This document shows positions 7,640 to 13,109 of a stretch of 13,109 nucleotides of DNA, piece by piece. The notes under the pieces are model-generated. The model searched no databases, was not told the origin of the DNA, and saw only the letters and a program-made list of their open reading frames with translations. The translations under genes and the position numbers were made by a program. Every line of letters starts with the position of its first letter. Position 1 is the first letter of the stretch. Source of the DNA: SAR324 cluster bacterium (lineage in GTDB: Bacteria > SAR324 > JACQKK01); contig JACZVE010000037.1 in NCBI GenBank assembly GCA_022572825.1, positions 1 to 13,109 on the forward strand, read 5' to 3'.

Positions 7640-8940
7640 TTCAGCACCCGGTCGCTGAAGGTGGCGAGGTTTGCGGCGAACTGCTGCAGGTCGTAATCGC
7701 CAAAAATCATGGAGCGCAGAATGCGATAGTTGGCGACGAAGAACGGGTTGGCTCCGCGGTCGACCGTAAAAGCCGCGCGATAGCCGAATTTCTGCGCCAT
7801 TGCCACCACCAGGTGATTGGTGGCCCCGTAGGGATAGGCCAGGAACTGGCATTCCTTTCCAGTTTTTCGCTTGACCAGCGCCCGCGAATCCCTCAGCTCC
7901 CTTTGCAGCATGGCTATGTAGCCGCGGAAGTCCTCTTCCGGCTGCATTTTGAGGTTGCGATGAGACTTGGTGTGGCACTGCACGTCGAACGTCTCGCTGG
8001 CAGCCAGTTCCCGCGCCTGCTTCCAGGTGAGGGCGCGCCTGCTGGAACCGATCACATCCGTGGAGAGGAACAGGGTCGCCTGGTAGCCGTAGCGCCTCAG
8101 AATGGGATAGGCCAGCCGATAGGTGGAAGCCCACCCGTCGTCGAAGGTGATCACCACGGCGCGCTCGGGCACCTGGCCCTTGAAATCCAGAAAATCGATC
8201 AGTTGCCGCAAGGGAATCACCTGATAGCGGTTGCGCCTCAGGTAGGCCATCTGCAGCTCGAAACTGGTGACCGGCACCGCCATCTTGCTGGCCCGCGTGC
8301 GCGAGATGTGATGATAGGTGAGCACCGGCACGGTGCGGTACCCCTTGCTCGTCAGGCCGCCCGGCTCGTACGGCTTCAGCGGGATCAGCACGGCCTGAAA
8401 GGGCGTGACTCGCCGCAGGTCGTTGAAGTCCCGGATCAGCCAGCCCTTGTCCGCATCCCGCAGGTACTGCTGCGCCAGGGAGTCGAAGGTGTCGTGCACG
8501 CGGGGTACAACCGCCAGGAAGTTGCGAAAGCGCCGCACATCGTAGCGGAACGGCACGTCCACCGTTTCGGGAAAGGCCAGCGTTTCGTTGCCCGCCGCGT
8601 CTGTTGCGACCAGGAAGTAATAGTAGGTCTCGCCGTTGCGCAGCCCCTTATGAATGTAAGAGGTGCCCTTGAGACCGGCGATCTTGTTGTCCCGGCTGCT
8701 CGCAACATCCGGATCGTCAGACCAGTACAGATTGTACGCGGCTGCGCCCCGCACGAAGTCCCAGTCCAGATGAATCTCCCCCTCCAGGGCCCAGGTTTTC
8801 AGCCGGGGAATCCGCGCCCCGTCGCCCTTCACCTGGGCGATCTTGGGAGCTGCCGCGCAACCCCCGATAGCCAGGGCTGCCAGCAGCACCCAGGCCGCCC
8901 AGCACCAGGCTGCAGATTTATCGGCTCTTGCGCTGCGCAT
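7636..8940 (-). CDS. Lipoprotein polysaccharide deacetylase with FN3 and LysM-like domains
   Basis: This 434-residue protein is predicted to be an envelope lipoprotein that removes acetyl groups from an N-acetylated polysaccharide. It has a basic N-terminus, a hydrophobic stretch and the lipobox I-G-G-C28. Residues about 40-130 resemble a fibronectin type III domain (A-Y-N-L-Y-W, then G-E-T-Y-Y-Y-F-L-V-A-T-D). Residues about 135-190 look LysM-like (H-D-T-F-D-S-L-A to A-V-L-I-P-L). The NodB catalytic domain covers about 207-400: motif 1 T-F-D267-D268-G-W, metal-binding motif 2 H323-T-K-S-H327, and motif 3 Y369-P-Y-G. Motif 3 lacks the Arg of classical NodB enzymes but resembles PgaB/IcaB-type proteins. 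The start overlaps the cyclase end by 23 nt, and the stop overlaps the next gene by 4 nt. No strong ribosome site precedes the ATG, so coupling is likely. The substrate is unknown. Confidence 0.88.
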   Translation of the reverse strand: MRSARADKSAAWCWAAWVLLAALAIGGCAAAPKIAQVKGDGARIPRLKTWALEGEIHLDWDFVRGAAAYNLYWSDDPDVASSRDNKIAGLKGTSYIHKGLRNGETYYYFLVATDAAGNETLAFPETVDVPFRYDVRRFRNFLAVVPRVHDTFDSLAQQYLRDADKGWLIRDFNDLRRVTPFQAVLIPLKPYEPGGLTSKGYRTVPVLTYHHISRTRASKMAVPVTSFELQMAYLRRNRYQVIPLRQLIDFLDFKGQVPERAVVITFDDGWASTYRLAYPILRRYGYQATLFLSTDVIGSSRRALTWKQARELAASETFDVQCHTKSHRNLKMQPEEDFRGYIAMLQRELRDSRALVKRKTGKECQFLAYPYGATNHLVVAMAQKFGYRAAFTVDRGANPFFVANYRILRSMIFGDYDLQQFAANLATFSDRVLK

Positions 8941-10654
8941 GGGGACGCTCTTTTGTTTTGGCGGCGGCAGTGCCGATGTTGAGCAGCTTGAAGACCTCGA
9001 TGGCCTCGGCCTTGCCCTTCACCTTCTGCCGCGGGAGGGGCTGCACCTTGACGGGGATGTGCACTGCATCCAGGACGGACTTGCTGATGATCGTCTCCCC
9101 GGCGGCGGCCAGCCCGTTGATGCGGGAGGCCACGTTTACGCTGTCGCCGATGACGGTGTACTCCATTTTCTCCGCCGAGCCGATATTGCCGGAGACCACG
9201 GAGCCCGAGTTGATCCCGATGCCCACCCGCTTGAGCAACTCGTTTCCGTTGCGGGCGGCGACTTCCGCGAACTGCCTTTGCATCGCCATGGCGGCGCGCA
9301 CTGCTTGTTCGGCATGATCGTCGCTCTTCATGGGCACCCCGAAGACCCCCATCACGGCATCGCCGATGAATTTGTCCACGTAGCCGCCGAATTCCTGGAT
9401 GTTGCGGGTGGCAACGTCGAGGTACTCGTTGAGCGCTTCCACCACCGCTTCCGGGTCGCGGGTTTCCGAATAGGAGGTAAAGCCCCGCACGTCGGTGAAC
9501 AGCACGGAGGCATTGCTGCGCGTGCCCTTCAACCAGGCGTTTTCCGGATCGGCCATGATCAGGTCCAATACCTCTGAGCCCACGTACTTGCCGAAGGATT
9601 CCTGCATGGCCGCCTTCCGCCAAAGCTCGGAGGACATGTAGTTGAACGCGCTTGCCAGATCGCCGAACTCATCGTTGCGGATCTTCTTGATCTTGTGCTT
9701 CAGATTGCCTCGGCCGATCTCGCGGGTGGCCACCACCAGTTCCGAGATTGGACGGGAGAATCCCACGCCCATGAAAATGGCGATCACCACGCCCAACGCG
9801 ATGACGAACAGGCTCAGCAGTATGATGTAGATGCTCTCCCGCTTGATCTGACCGTTTATGAAATCCAGCGAAATACCCACGTGCACGCTGCCCAGCAGCT
9901 TGTTCCTGAACTTCACGTCGCTGGATATGTCCAGGATCTGCCCGCCGTCGGGTGCGGTATAGCTGAAATATTTGTAGCCGCCCTCCTGTACCTCGTCCGT
10001 TCGATTCTGGACGGCCTGCCGCTTTTTGCGAATTTTGCTGGGGTCGGTATGCGCCTGCATCACGCCGCCGCGATCGGTGATGGTGGCATAGACCACCCCT
10101 TCCACCGAGGACGTCTCCTTCACCAGGGTGTTGAGTTGCAGGATGTTCTCGTTGATCAGCGGAATGCGGGCGTTGTTGGCGATGTAATTCAGGCTGACCT
10201 TGCCGGTTTTCACCGTCTGATCGTAAAGCTGGTCGCGCTGGCGGGTGAGGATCACGAGGCTGAGACCCAGGATCGTCATCCAGATAATGCCGATGATCGC
10301 GATGGACAGCTTGGCCTTGATCGGCACTCGAATCCCGCGGCGGGCATCTTCCACCTTGAAGCCCCGGATGCGCAGATAGGGTTCCAGGTCGTCGTCGAGC
10401 GACTTCAGGTTGGCCTCGTAGCGGCGGTTGATCGCTTCGAGGATCTGCGCCTCGGTGGAGAAGCCCATCTCCACCAGGGTTTGCCCCAGGTTCTTTTTCG
10501 TTTCCTTCTGCCGGGAGAGCGCCCGCTTGAGCTGCTTTTTCGAGATCAGCTTCTCGTCGATCAGCACCTCGCCCATTCGCAGGGGCCGGCGGTGGCCAGC
10601 GCCGCCGTTTCCGGCGCCGGCGGAGGCCTTAGAGGTCGCCATATCGTTCACCAT
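8918..10654 (-). CDS. Membrane class III adenylate cyclase with N-terminal MshEN/GspE_N-like domain
   Basis: The 578-residue product is predicted to make cAMP from ATP. Domains in order: a flexible Gly/Ala N-terminus; a GspE_N/MshEN-like helical domain (26-78; R-M-G-E-V-L, L-S-R-Q, five residues, N-L-G-Q-T-L-V-E-M-G); transmembrane helix 1 (about 115-137); a periplasmic sensor region (138-274); helix 2 (275-299); HAMP (about 298-350, P302 and D-E-F-G-D-L); and a class III cyclase domain (378-560). Catalytic residues are complete: metal Asp388 and Asp432, ATP-selecting Lys428 and Thr500, transition-state Asn507 and Arg511. The MshEN family can bind c-di-GMP, so crosstalk is possible but unproven. 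The ATG at 10654 has no clear ribosome site; M5 (10642) is preceded by GGATGG at about 8 nt and may be the true start. It is the first gene of the minus-strand operon. Confidence 0.92.
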   Translation of the reverse strand: MVNDMATSKASAGAGNGGAGHRRPLRMGEVLIDEKLISKKQLKRALSRQKETKKNLGQTLVEMGFSTEAQILEAINRRYEANLKSLDDDLEPYLRIRGFKVEDARRGIRVPIKAKLSIAIIGIIWMTILGLSLVILTRQRDQLYDQTVKTGKVSLNYIANNARIPLINENILQLNTLVKETSSVEGVVYATITDRGGVMQAHTDPSKIRKKRQAVQNRTDEVQEGGYKYFSYTAPDGGQILDISSDVKFRNKLLGSVHVGISLDFINGQIKRESIYIILLSLFVIALGVVIAIFMGVGFSRPISELVVATREIGRGNLKHKIKKIRNDEFGDLASAFNYMSSELWRKAAMQESFGKYVGSEVLDLIMADPENAWLKGTRSNASVLFTDVRGFTSYSETRDPEAVVEALNEYLDVATRNIQEFGGYVDKFIGDAVMGVFGVPMKSDDHAEQAVRAAMAMQRQFAEVAARNGNELLKRVGIGINSGSVVSGNIGSAEKMEYTVIGDSVNVASRINGLAAAGETIISKSVLDAVHIPVKVQPLPRQKVKGKAEAIEVFKLLNIGTAAAKTKERPHAQRKSR

Positions 10655-10682
10655 CCGTTGTGGATACTTCGGGTCGGGATTG

Positions 10683-10700
10683 CCCGTTACACGTCACGGG
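10683..10700. promoter_or_regulatory. Imperfect palindrome upstream of the cyclase gene
   Basis: CCCGTTACACGTCACGGG is an 18-bp near-palindrome in which seven of nine base pairs are symmetric. It lies 29 bp before the ATG at 10654, downstream of the candidate cyclase promoter, where a repressor could act. It contains GTGA on the minus strand but is not a good CRP site. The binding protein is unknown. Confidence 0.3.
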
Positions 10701-10731
10701 AGCACTACAATTTTCGAACAATGGCTTGCCC

Positions 10732-10760
10732 ATTACATTCCGGACACGAAGCACTTTTAA
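10732..10760 (-). promoter_or_regulatory. Candidate sigma-70 promoter for the cyclase operon
   Basis: Reading the minus strand, TTAAAA (10760-10755) and TGTAAT (10737-10732) are separated by 17 nt. They match the -35 consensus in four of six positions and the -10 consensus in five of six. Transcription would begin near 10725, giving a leader of about 70 nt before the cyclase start. This is a pattern match only. Confidence 0.35.
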
Positions 10761-10965
10761 AAGGTACGAGTCGTTGTCGGATCGCAGCCGCTACGACGCA
10801 AATTGGAATCCGTTTCATCTCATTGCCCGAACCATACCCAATCTTCGTAACGTAGTCATCCGCCGAGTGGTTATCCAGGGCATGGAAAGCAATGCAGCGT
10901 CCGGATACCGCAATTGCGCCGCTCGCCTCCGGCTTGCACGCAAGGGCCCGCGGCGCAACCAGTGC

Positions 10966-10992
10966 CCACCGCGGCGAAGCGGCCGCGGGTGG
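10966..10992. other. Strong G+C-rich hairpin in the intergenic region
   Basis: CCACCGCGGC (10966-10975) pairs with GCCGCGGGTGG (10982-10992) with a single bulged G, closing a six-base loop (GAAGCG). No T-run follows on either strand, so it is not a standard terminator. It lies upstream of the candidate plus-strand promoter. It may be a structural remnant or part of an unrecognised small transcript; no function is assigned. Confidence 0.4.
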
Positions 10993-11057
10993 CGCATCCC
11001 GCGTCCGCTGCCCGGCGTTGCGGCGCCATCGCCGTGTCGCCGTGCGGTCGTTCCATA

Positions 11058-11087
11058 TTGACAGGCGGCGGACGCGGGGGCTATGGT
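11058..11087 (+). promoter_or_regulatory. Candidate sigma-70 promoter for the thiolase-like gene
   Basis: A perfect -35 hexamer TTGACA (11058-11063) is followed after 18 nt by TATGGT (11082-11087), which matches the -10 consensus at four positions. Transcription would begin near 11094. This places the palindrome 11114-11136 at about +20 to +43 and gives a leader of about 66 nt. Confidence 0.45.
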
Positions 11088-11113
11088 TACGGGGCCTTGT
11101 TCAACATTTTGCC

Positions 11114-11136
11114 ATTGATAACAACTAGTTATCAAT
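11114..11136. promoter_or_regulatory. Perfect 9+9 palindrome, likely operator
   Basis: The arms ATTGATAAC (11114-11122) and GTTATCAAT (11128-11136) are perfect reverse complements around a five-base centre (AACTA). The site is A+T-rich in G+C-rich surroundings and ends 23 nt before the thiolase-like ATG, just downstream of the candidate promoter. Its size and symmetry fit a dimeric repressor of the TetR or MarR type, as often controls acyl-CoA catabolic genes. No regulator gene is present in the window, so the protein is unknown. Confidence 0.6.
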
Positions 11137-11159
11137 TCCCGAAACCAACGCGCGAATCG

Positions 11160-12326
11160 ATGCCAGGACGAGAGCCGGTCATCGTCGGTGTGGCGGAGGC
11201 ACCCCTGAAAAACGGGATCGTGCCAGGCGGCCAGAATCCGCTGGAAATTCAGGCGCGCAGCGCAAAGGCGGCCCTGGACGAGGCGGGTCTGACCCTAAAA
11301 GATGTGGACGGGCTGCTCACGGCAGGAAGCTGGGGCATTCCCGGTGCCGGCAATCTGATGCCGCTCACGGTGGCGGAATACCTGGGCATTCAACCCAGTT
11401 TCGTCGACGGCACGCAGATCGGCGGCTCGTCCTTCGAGGCACACCTCGCTCATGCCGCGATGGCCATCGAGGCCGGCTATTGCCAGGTCGCGCTGATCAC
11501 CTACGGGAGCACGCAAAGATCGCTGCGGGAGCGCACGCTGGCCGGCCGCGCGCCCTCGCTGACGCTGCAGTTCGAAACCCCCTTCGGCCTGCCCACGCCC
11601 GTGGGTGCGTATGCGATGGCGGCCATGCGGCACATGCACGACTACGGTACCACCTCTGGGCAATTGGCCGAGATTGCCGTCGCCACCCGCAAGTGGGCGG
11701 CGCTGAACCCGGCCGCTACCCTGCGCGACCCCATCGCCATTGACGACGTGCTGGCCAGCCCGGTGATCTCCGAGCCGCTCCATCTGCTGGACTGCTGCCT
11801 GGTCACCGATGGCGGCGGGGCGGTGGTCATCACCACGGGGGAGCGGGCGGAGGATCTGCGCAGCCGTCCGATCCACGTGCGGGGGTACGGGGAAACGCTC
11901 ACCCACGGCACCATCGCCTCCATGCCGGACCTGACGCTGACGGGGGCGGAGTCCAGCGGGCGCAGGGCCATGGAGATGGCCGGGGTGCGCCACGATGAGA
12001 TCGATGTGGTGGAGATTTACGATTCCTTTACCATCACCGTGCTGCTGACCCTGGAGTCGCTCGGTTTTTGCGGCCGGGGAGAGGGCGGCGCCTTCGTGGC
12101 CGGACAGCGCACCGCGCCCGGCGGGGACTTCCCTCTCAACACCAACGGCGGCGGGCTGTCCTACGCGCACCCGGGCATGTACGGCCTGTTCGTGCTGATC
12201 GAAGCGGTGCGCCAGTTGCGGGGCGAATGCGGCGAGCGTCAGGTGCCCGGCGCGGCCATCGCCCTGGCGCACGGCACCGGCGGCGTGCTCTCCAGCACGG
12301 TCACCTGCATTCTGTCACGCGATTAG
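11160..12326 (+). CDS. Thiolase-like acyl-CoA protein (SCP-x/Ltp2-type thiolase superfamily)
   Basis: The 388-residue product belongs to the thiolase superfamily branch annotated as acetyl-CoA acetyltransferase, lipid-transfer protein or Ltp2-like. Such proteins act on acyl-CoA in the cytoplasm, often with a DUF35 partner. Visible features are the N-terminal V-I-V-G-V-A-E, the I87-G-G-S-S-F92 segment, Y287-D-S-F-T, N-G-G-G then A-H337-P-G-M-Y-G, and the C-terminal H371-G-T-G-G. The thiolase nucleophilic Cys is missing: the aligned segment is G-G-S-S-F. A classical thiolysis reaction is therefore doubtful, and a retro-aldolase or other C-C bond step, as in Ltp2, is an alternative. The frame is open back to about 10914, but the ATG at 11160 gives the normal family N-terminus. 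No strong ribosome site precedes it. The substrate cannot be told. Confidence 0.88.
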   Translation: MPGREPVIVGVAEAPLKNGIVPGGQNPLEIQARSAKAALDEAGLTLKDVDGLLTAGSWGIPGAGNLMPLTVAEYLGIQPSFVDGTQIGGSSFEAHLAHAAMAIEAGYCQVALITYGSTQRSLRERTLAGRAPSLTLQFETPFGLPTPVGAYAMAAMRHMHDYGTTSGQLAEIAVATRKWAALNPAATLRDPIAIDDVLASPVISEPLHLLDCCLVTDGGGAVVITTGERAEDLRSRPIHVRGYGETLTHGTIASMPDLTLTGAESSGRRAMEMAGVRHDEIDVVEIYDSFTITVLLTLESLGFCGRGEGGAFVAGQRTAPGGDFPLNTNGGGLSYAHPGMYGLFVLIEAVRQLRGECGERQVPGAAIALAHGTGGVLSSTVTCILSRD

Positions 12327-12342
12327 TACGATTTTGTTAAAT

Positions 12343-12372
12343 GCAGCCGCAGATAAACGCCGATAGACATTG
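12343..12372 (+). repeat. 10-bp-phased intergenic repeat, left copy
   Basis: GCAGCCGCAGATAAACGCC is followed by units beginning GAT every 10 nt (GAT at 12352, 12362 and 12372). The first 26 bases match the reverse complement of the right copy at 21 positions. From memory, similar CGCAGATnAACGC sequences are frequent between genes in many proteobacteria. The copy begins 16 nt after the thiolase-like stop. Confidence 0.6.
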
Positions 12373-12416
12373 ATGAAAATAATATCAATTACAACCAGTC
12401 CGCAATTTTATTATTG

Positions 12417-12459
12417 TGGGGGAAGCGGGGCGCGTCACGCAAGCCCCGCAGTTCCCCCA
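12417..12459. other. Long stem-loop
   Basis: TGGGGGAA plus GCGGGGC (12417-12431) pairs with GCCCCGC and TTCCCCCA (12443-12449 and 12452-12459). This gives 15 base pairs with a two-base bulge (12450-12451) and an 11-base loop. No T-run follows on the plus strand, so it is not a standard intrinsic terminator, though it might still end the thiolase-like transcript or protect its 3' end. Part of it (12430-12444) resembles the 23-bp repeat core. Confidence 0.6.
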
Positions 12460-12476
12460 AACACCCCTTATGGGAT

Positions 12477-12502
12477 TTCGGGTTGGCCTTCGCCAATCTG
12501 AA
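12477..12502. other. Second stem-loop
   Basis: TTCGGGTTGGC (12477-12487) can pair with GCCAATCTGAA (12492-12502) around a CTTC loop. This gives 11 pairs including two G-U pairs on the plus-strand RNA; the inner five pairs are perfect. An A-rich run follows (12501-12513), so on the plus strand it does not look like a terminator. Confidence 0.4.
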
Positions 12503-12556
12503 AACAAAATAAATTCAAGGGGGTGCAAGGGCCCTTTTACCTGCCGGGGAAGAATC

Positions 12557-12656
12557 GCGCGACTCGCAAGCGATTCAACGCGCGACTCGCAAGCGTTTCA
12601 GGGCGCGGCTCGCAAGCCTTTCAGGGGAGCAGCGCGCGACACGCAAACAGTGCGCA
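12557..12656 (+). repeat. Tandem 23-bp repeat, three close copies and one diverged
   Basis: Copies lie at 12557-12579, 12580-12602 and 12603-12625 with no spacer. Each contains the core GCGCGACTCGCAAGC (third copy G for A at position 6), then a variable CNTTTCAGG-like end (the first copy has CGATTCAAC). After an eight-base interval a diverged fourth copy lies at 12634-12656 (GCGCGACACGCAAAC). The frame through the array is not conserved as protein, because 23 is not a multiple of three. A partial relative occurs at 12430-12444. Confidence 0.75.
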
Positions 12657-12695
12657 CCCTGCCAGTCGGACGCATTTTTCGGACCGGTGCTACTT

Positions 12696-12729
12696 ATATC
12701 GGCGTTCATCCGCGTTGATCTGCGGTTGC
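12696..12729 (-). repeat. 10-bp-phased intergenic repeat, right inverted copy
   Basis: Read on the minus strand it begins GCAACCGCAGATCAACGCG and continues with GAT units spaced 10 nt apart. It is the inverted partner of the copy at 12343-12372, matching in 21 of 26 bases. It ends 24 nt before the DUF35 start codon, just upstream of that gene's ribosome binding site. Confidence 0.6.
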
Positions 12730-12753
12730 CAGATACCGTATCGAGGGAGACCG

Positions 12754-13109
12754 ATGGCCAACGAGAAACCGCTGCCCGTGATTAACGAGGAGTCGCGCCC
12801 CTTCTGGGAAGGGTGCAGGCAGCACAGGCTGATGCTGCAGCACTGTGGTGACTGCGGAGCCTACGTCTACTACCCCCGCGCCCTGTGCACGGCCTGCCAC
12901 TCGGAGAACCTGGCGTGGGAACAGGTGAGCGGCGAGGGTGCCGTGTACAGCTACACCGTGTGCCATCGTCCAGCCGGCCCCGCCTTCGCCGGCGACGTAC
13001 CTTACGTGGTGGCGCTGATCGACCTGAAGGAAGGCCCCCGCATGCTCAGCAACATCGTCGGCGGCGATCCGGCTGCCGTGCGCATCGGGCAGGCCGTGCG
13101 CGTCACCTT
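12754..13109 (+). CDS. DUF35 zinc-ribbon/OB-fold acyl-CoA-binding protein (3' partial)
   Basis: The first 118 residues are present and the gene runs off the window. It is a Zn-ribbon OB-fold (DUF35, ChsH2-like) protein. The N-terminus has R-P-F-W-E-G, then the zinc ribbon C31-x2-C34 and C45-x2-C48, then an OB-fold with G-A-V-Y-S-Y-T-V and P-Y-V-V-A-L-I-D-L. Family members are about 130-150 residues, so little is missing. They form complexes with thiolase-like or hydratase partners acting on acyl-CoA, which matches the gene upstream. The ATG at 12754 is preceded by GAGGGAGA (12743-12750), a good ribosome binding site at short spacing. The 427-nt gap from its likely partner is unusual, so it may be transcribed separately. 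Confidence 0.92.
   Translation, partial: MANEKPLPVINEESRPFWEGCRQHRLMLQHCGDCGAYVYYPRALCTACHSENLAWEQVSGEGAVYSYTVCHRPAGPAFAGDVPYVVALIDLKEGPRMLSNIVGGDPAAVRIGQAVRVT

Larger units (their letters stand above)
10655..11159. other. 505-nt divergent intergenic region
   Basis: This gap separates the minus-strand cyclase operon from the plus-strand thiolase-like gene. I find no convincing gene in it; open frames here lack ribosome sites and recognisable protein character. From left to right it holds an imperfect palindrome and a candidate promoter for the cyclase operon (10683-10760), a G+C-rich middle section with a strong hairpin (10966-10992), a candidate plus-strand promoter (11058-11087), and an A+T-rich palindrome (11114-11136). 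The change from G+C-rich to A+T-rich sequence at about 11100 marks the regulatory end near the thiolase-like gene. Confidence 0.7.
12327..12753. other. 427-nt non-coding stretch with repeat structure
   Basis: No convincing gene lies between the thiolase-like gene and the DUF35 gene. The stretch is bounded by inverted copies of a 10-bp-phased repeat (12343-12372 and 12696-12729). It holds a 15-bp-stem hairpin (12417-12459), a second hairpin (12477-12502), the palindrome AAGGGCCCTT (12527-12536) and 23-bp tandem repeats (12557-12656). It fills nearly all of the gap between genes that are usually adjacent, which suggests an inserted miniature element, though no target-site duplication is visible. 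Confidence 0.6.

Noticed and set aside
7640..8134. N-terminal extension of the LysM/TPR frame up to 8134
   Set aside because: The extension overlaps the NodB catalytic region of the deacetylase in another frame and would bury the signal peptide. The ATGA start at 7639 explains the gene.
6374..8982. Two long plus-strand open frames (6374-7696 and 7555-8982) over the LysM/TPR and deacetylase genes
   Set aside because: Both are antisense to genes with clear signal peptides and domains, and their products show no recognisable fold.
10914..11159. N-terminal extension of the thiolase-like frame to 10914
   Set aside because: It would translate across the promoter, hairpin and palindrome and adds an Arg/Pro-rich stretch not seen in the family.
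12417..12459. Intrinsic terminator for the thiolase-like gene
   Set aside because: The stem is strong but no T-run follows on the plus strand, so it is reported only as a stem-loop.
12557..12656. CRISPR array
   Set aside because: Copies are 23 bp, directly adjacent without spacers, and no cas gene is nearby.
12416..12718. 100-codon open frame through the repeat region
   Set aside because: It runs through hairpins and 23-bp repeats whose unit is not a multiple of three, has no ribosome site and gives no recognisable protein.

Overview
This window is G+C-rich bacterial DNA carrying three gene blocks. A fused ActB-type alternative complex III operon, inner-membrane and lipoprotein signals, and a thiolase-like/DUF35 acyl-CoA module suggest a beta- or gammaproteobacterium, perhaps a respiratory generalist or sulfur/iron-cycle type. 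The taxonomic guess is inference; no rRNA or tRNA gene is visible.

Block 1 (1-6057, + strand) is most of an act operon for alternative complex III, the quinol:electron-acceptor oxidoreductase that replaces cytochrome bc1. It runs actB (5' end cut off), actC, actD, actE, actF. The genes are tightly packed: gaps of 1, 24 and 9 nt and one 11-nt overlap. actA, the multiheme cytochrome, is expected upstream of the window. No terminal-oxidase gene follows actF.

Block 2 (6311-10654, - strand) is an overlapping three-gene operon. Its order of transcription is: a membrane class III adenylate cyclase with an N-terminal MshEN/GspE_N-like domain; a lipoprotein with FN3, LysM-like and NodB polysaccharide-deacetylase domains; and an exported LysM/TPR protein. 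The gene overlaps (23 nt and 4 nt, ATGA) imply coupled expression. I read it as a possible signalling-to-cell-envelope system, and it is the best candidate here for something not described as a unit.

Block 3 (10655-13109, + strand) starts with a 505-nt divergent intergenic region holding candidate promoters in both directions and a 9+9 palindrome just upstream of a thiolase-like gene. That gene lacks the usual nucleophilic Cys. A partial DUF35 zinc-ribbon/OB-fold gene follows at the window end. The two are normally close partners, but here a 427-nt non-coding stretch separates them. That stretch is bounded by inverted 10-bp-phased repeats and contains a long hairpin and exact-length 23-bp tandem repeats, so it looks like a small inserted or structured element.
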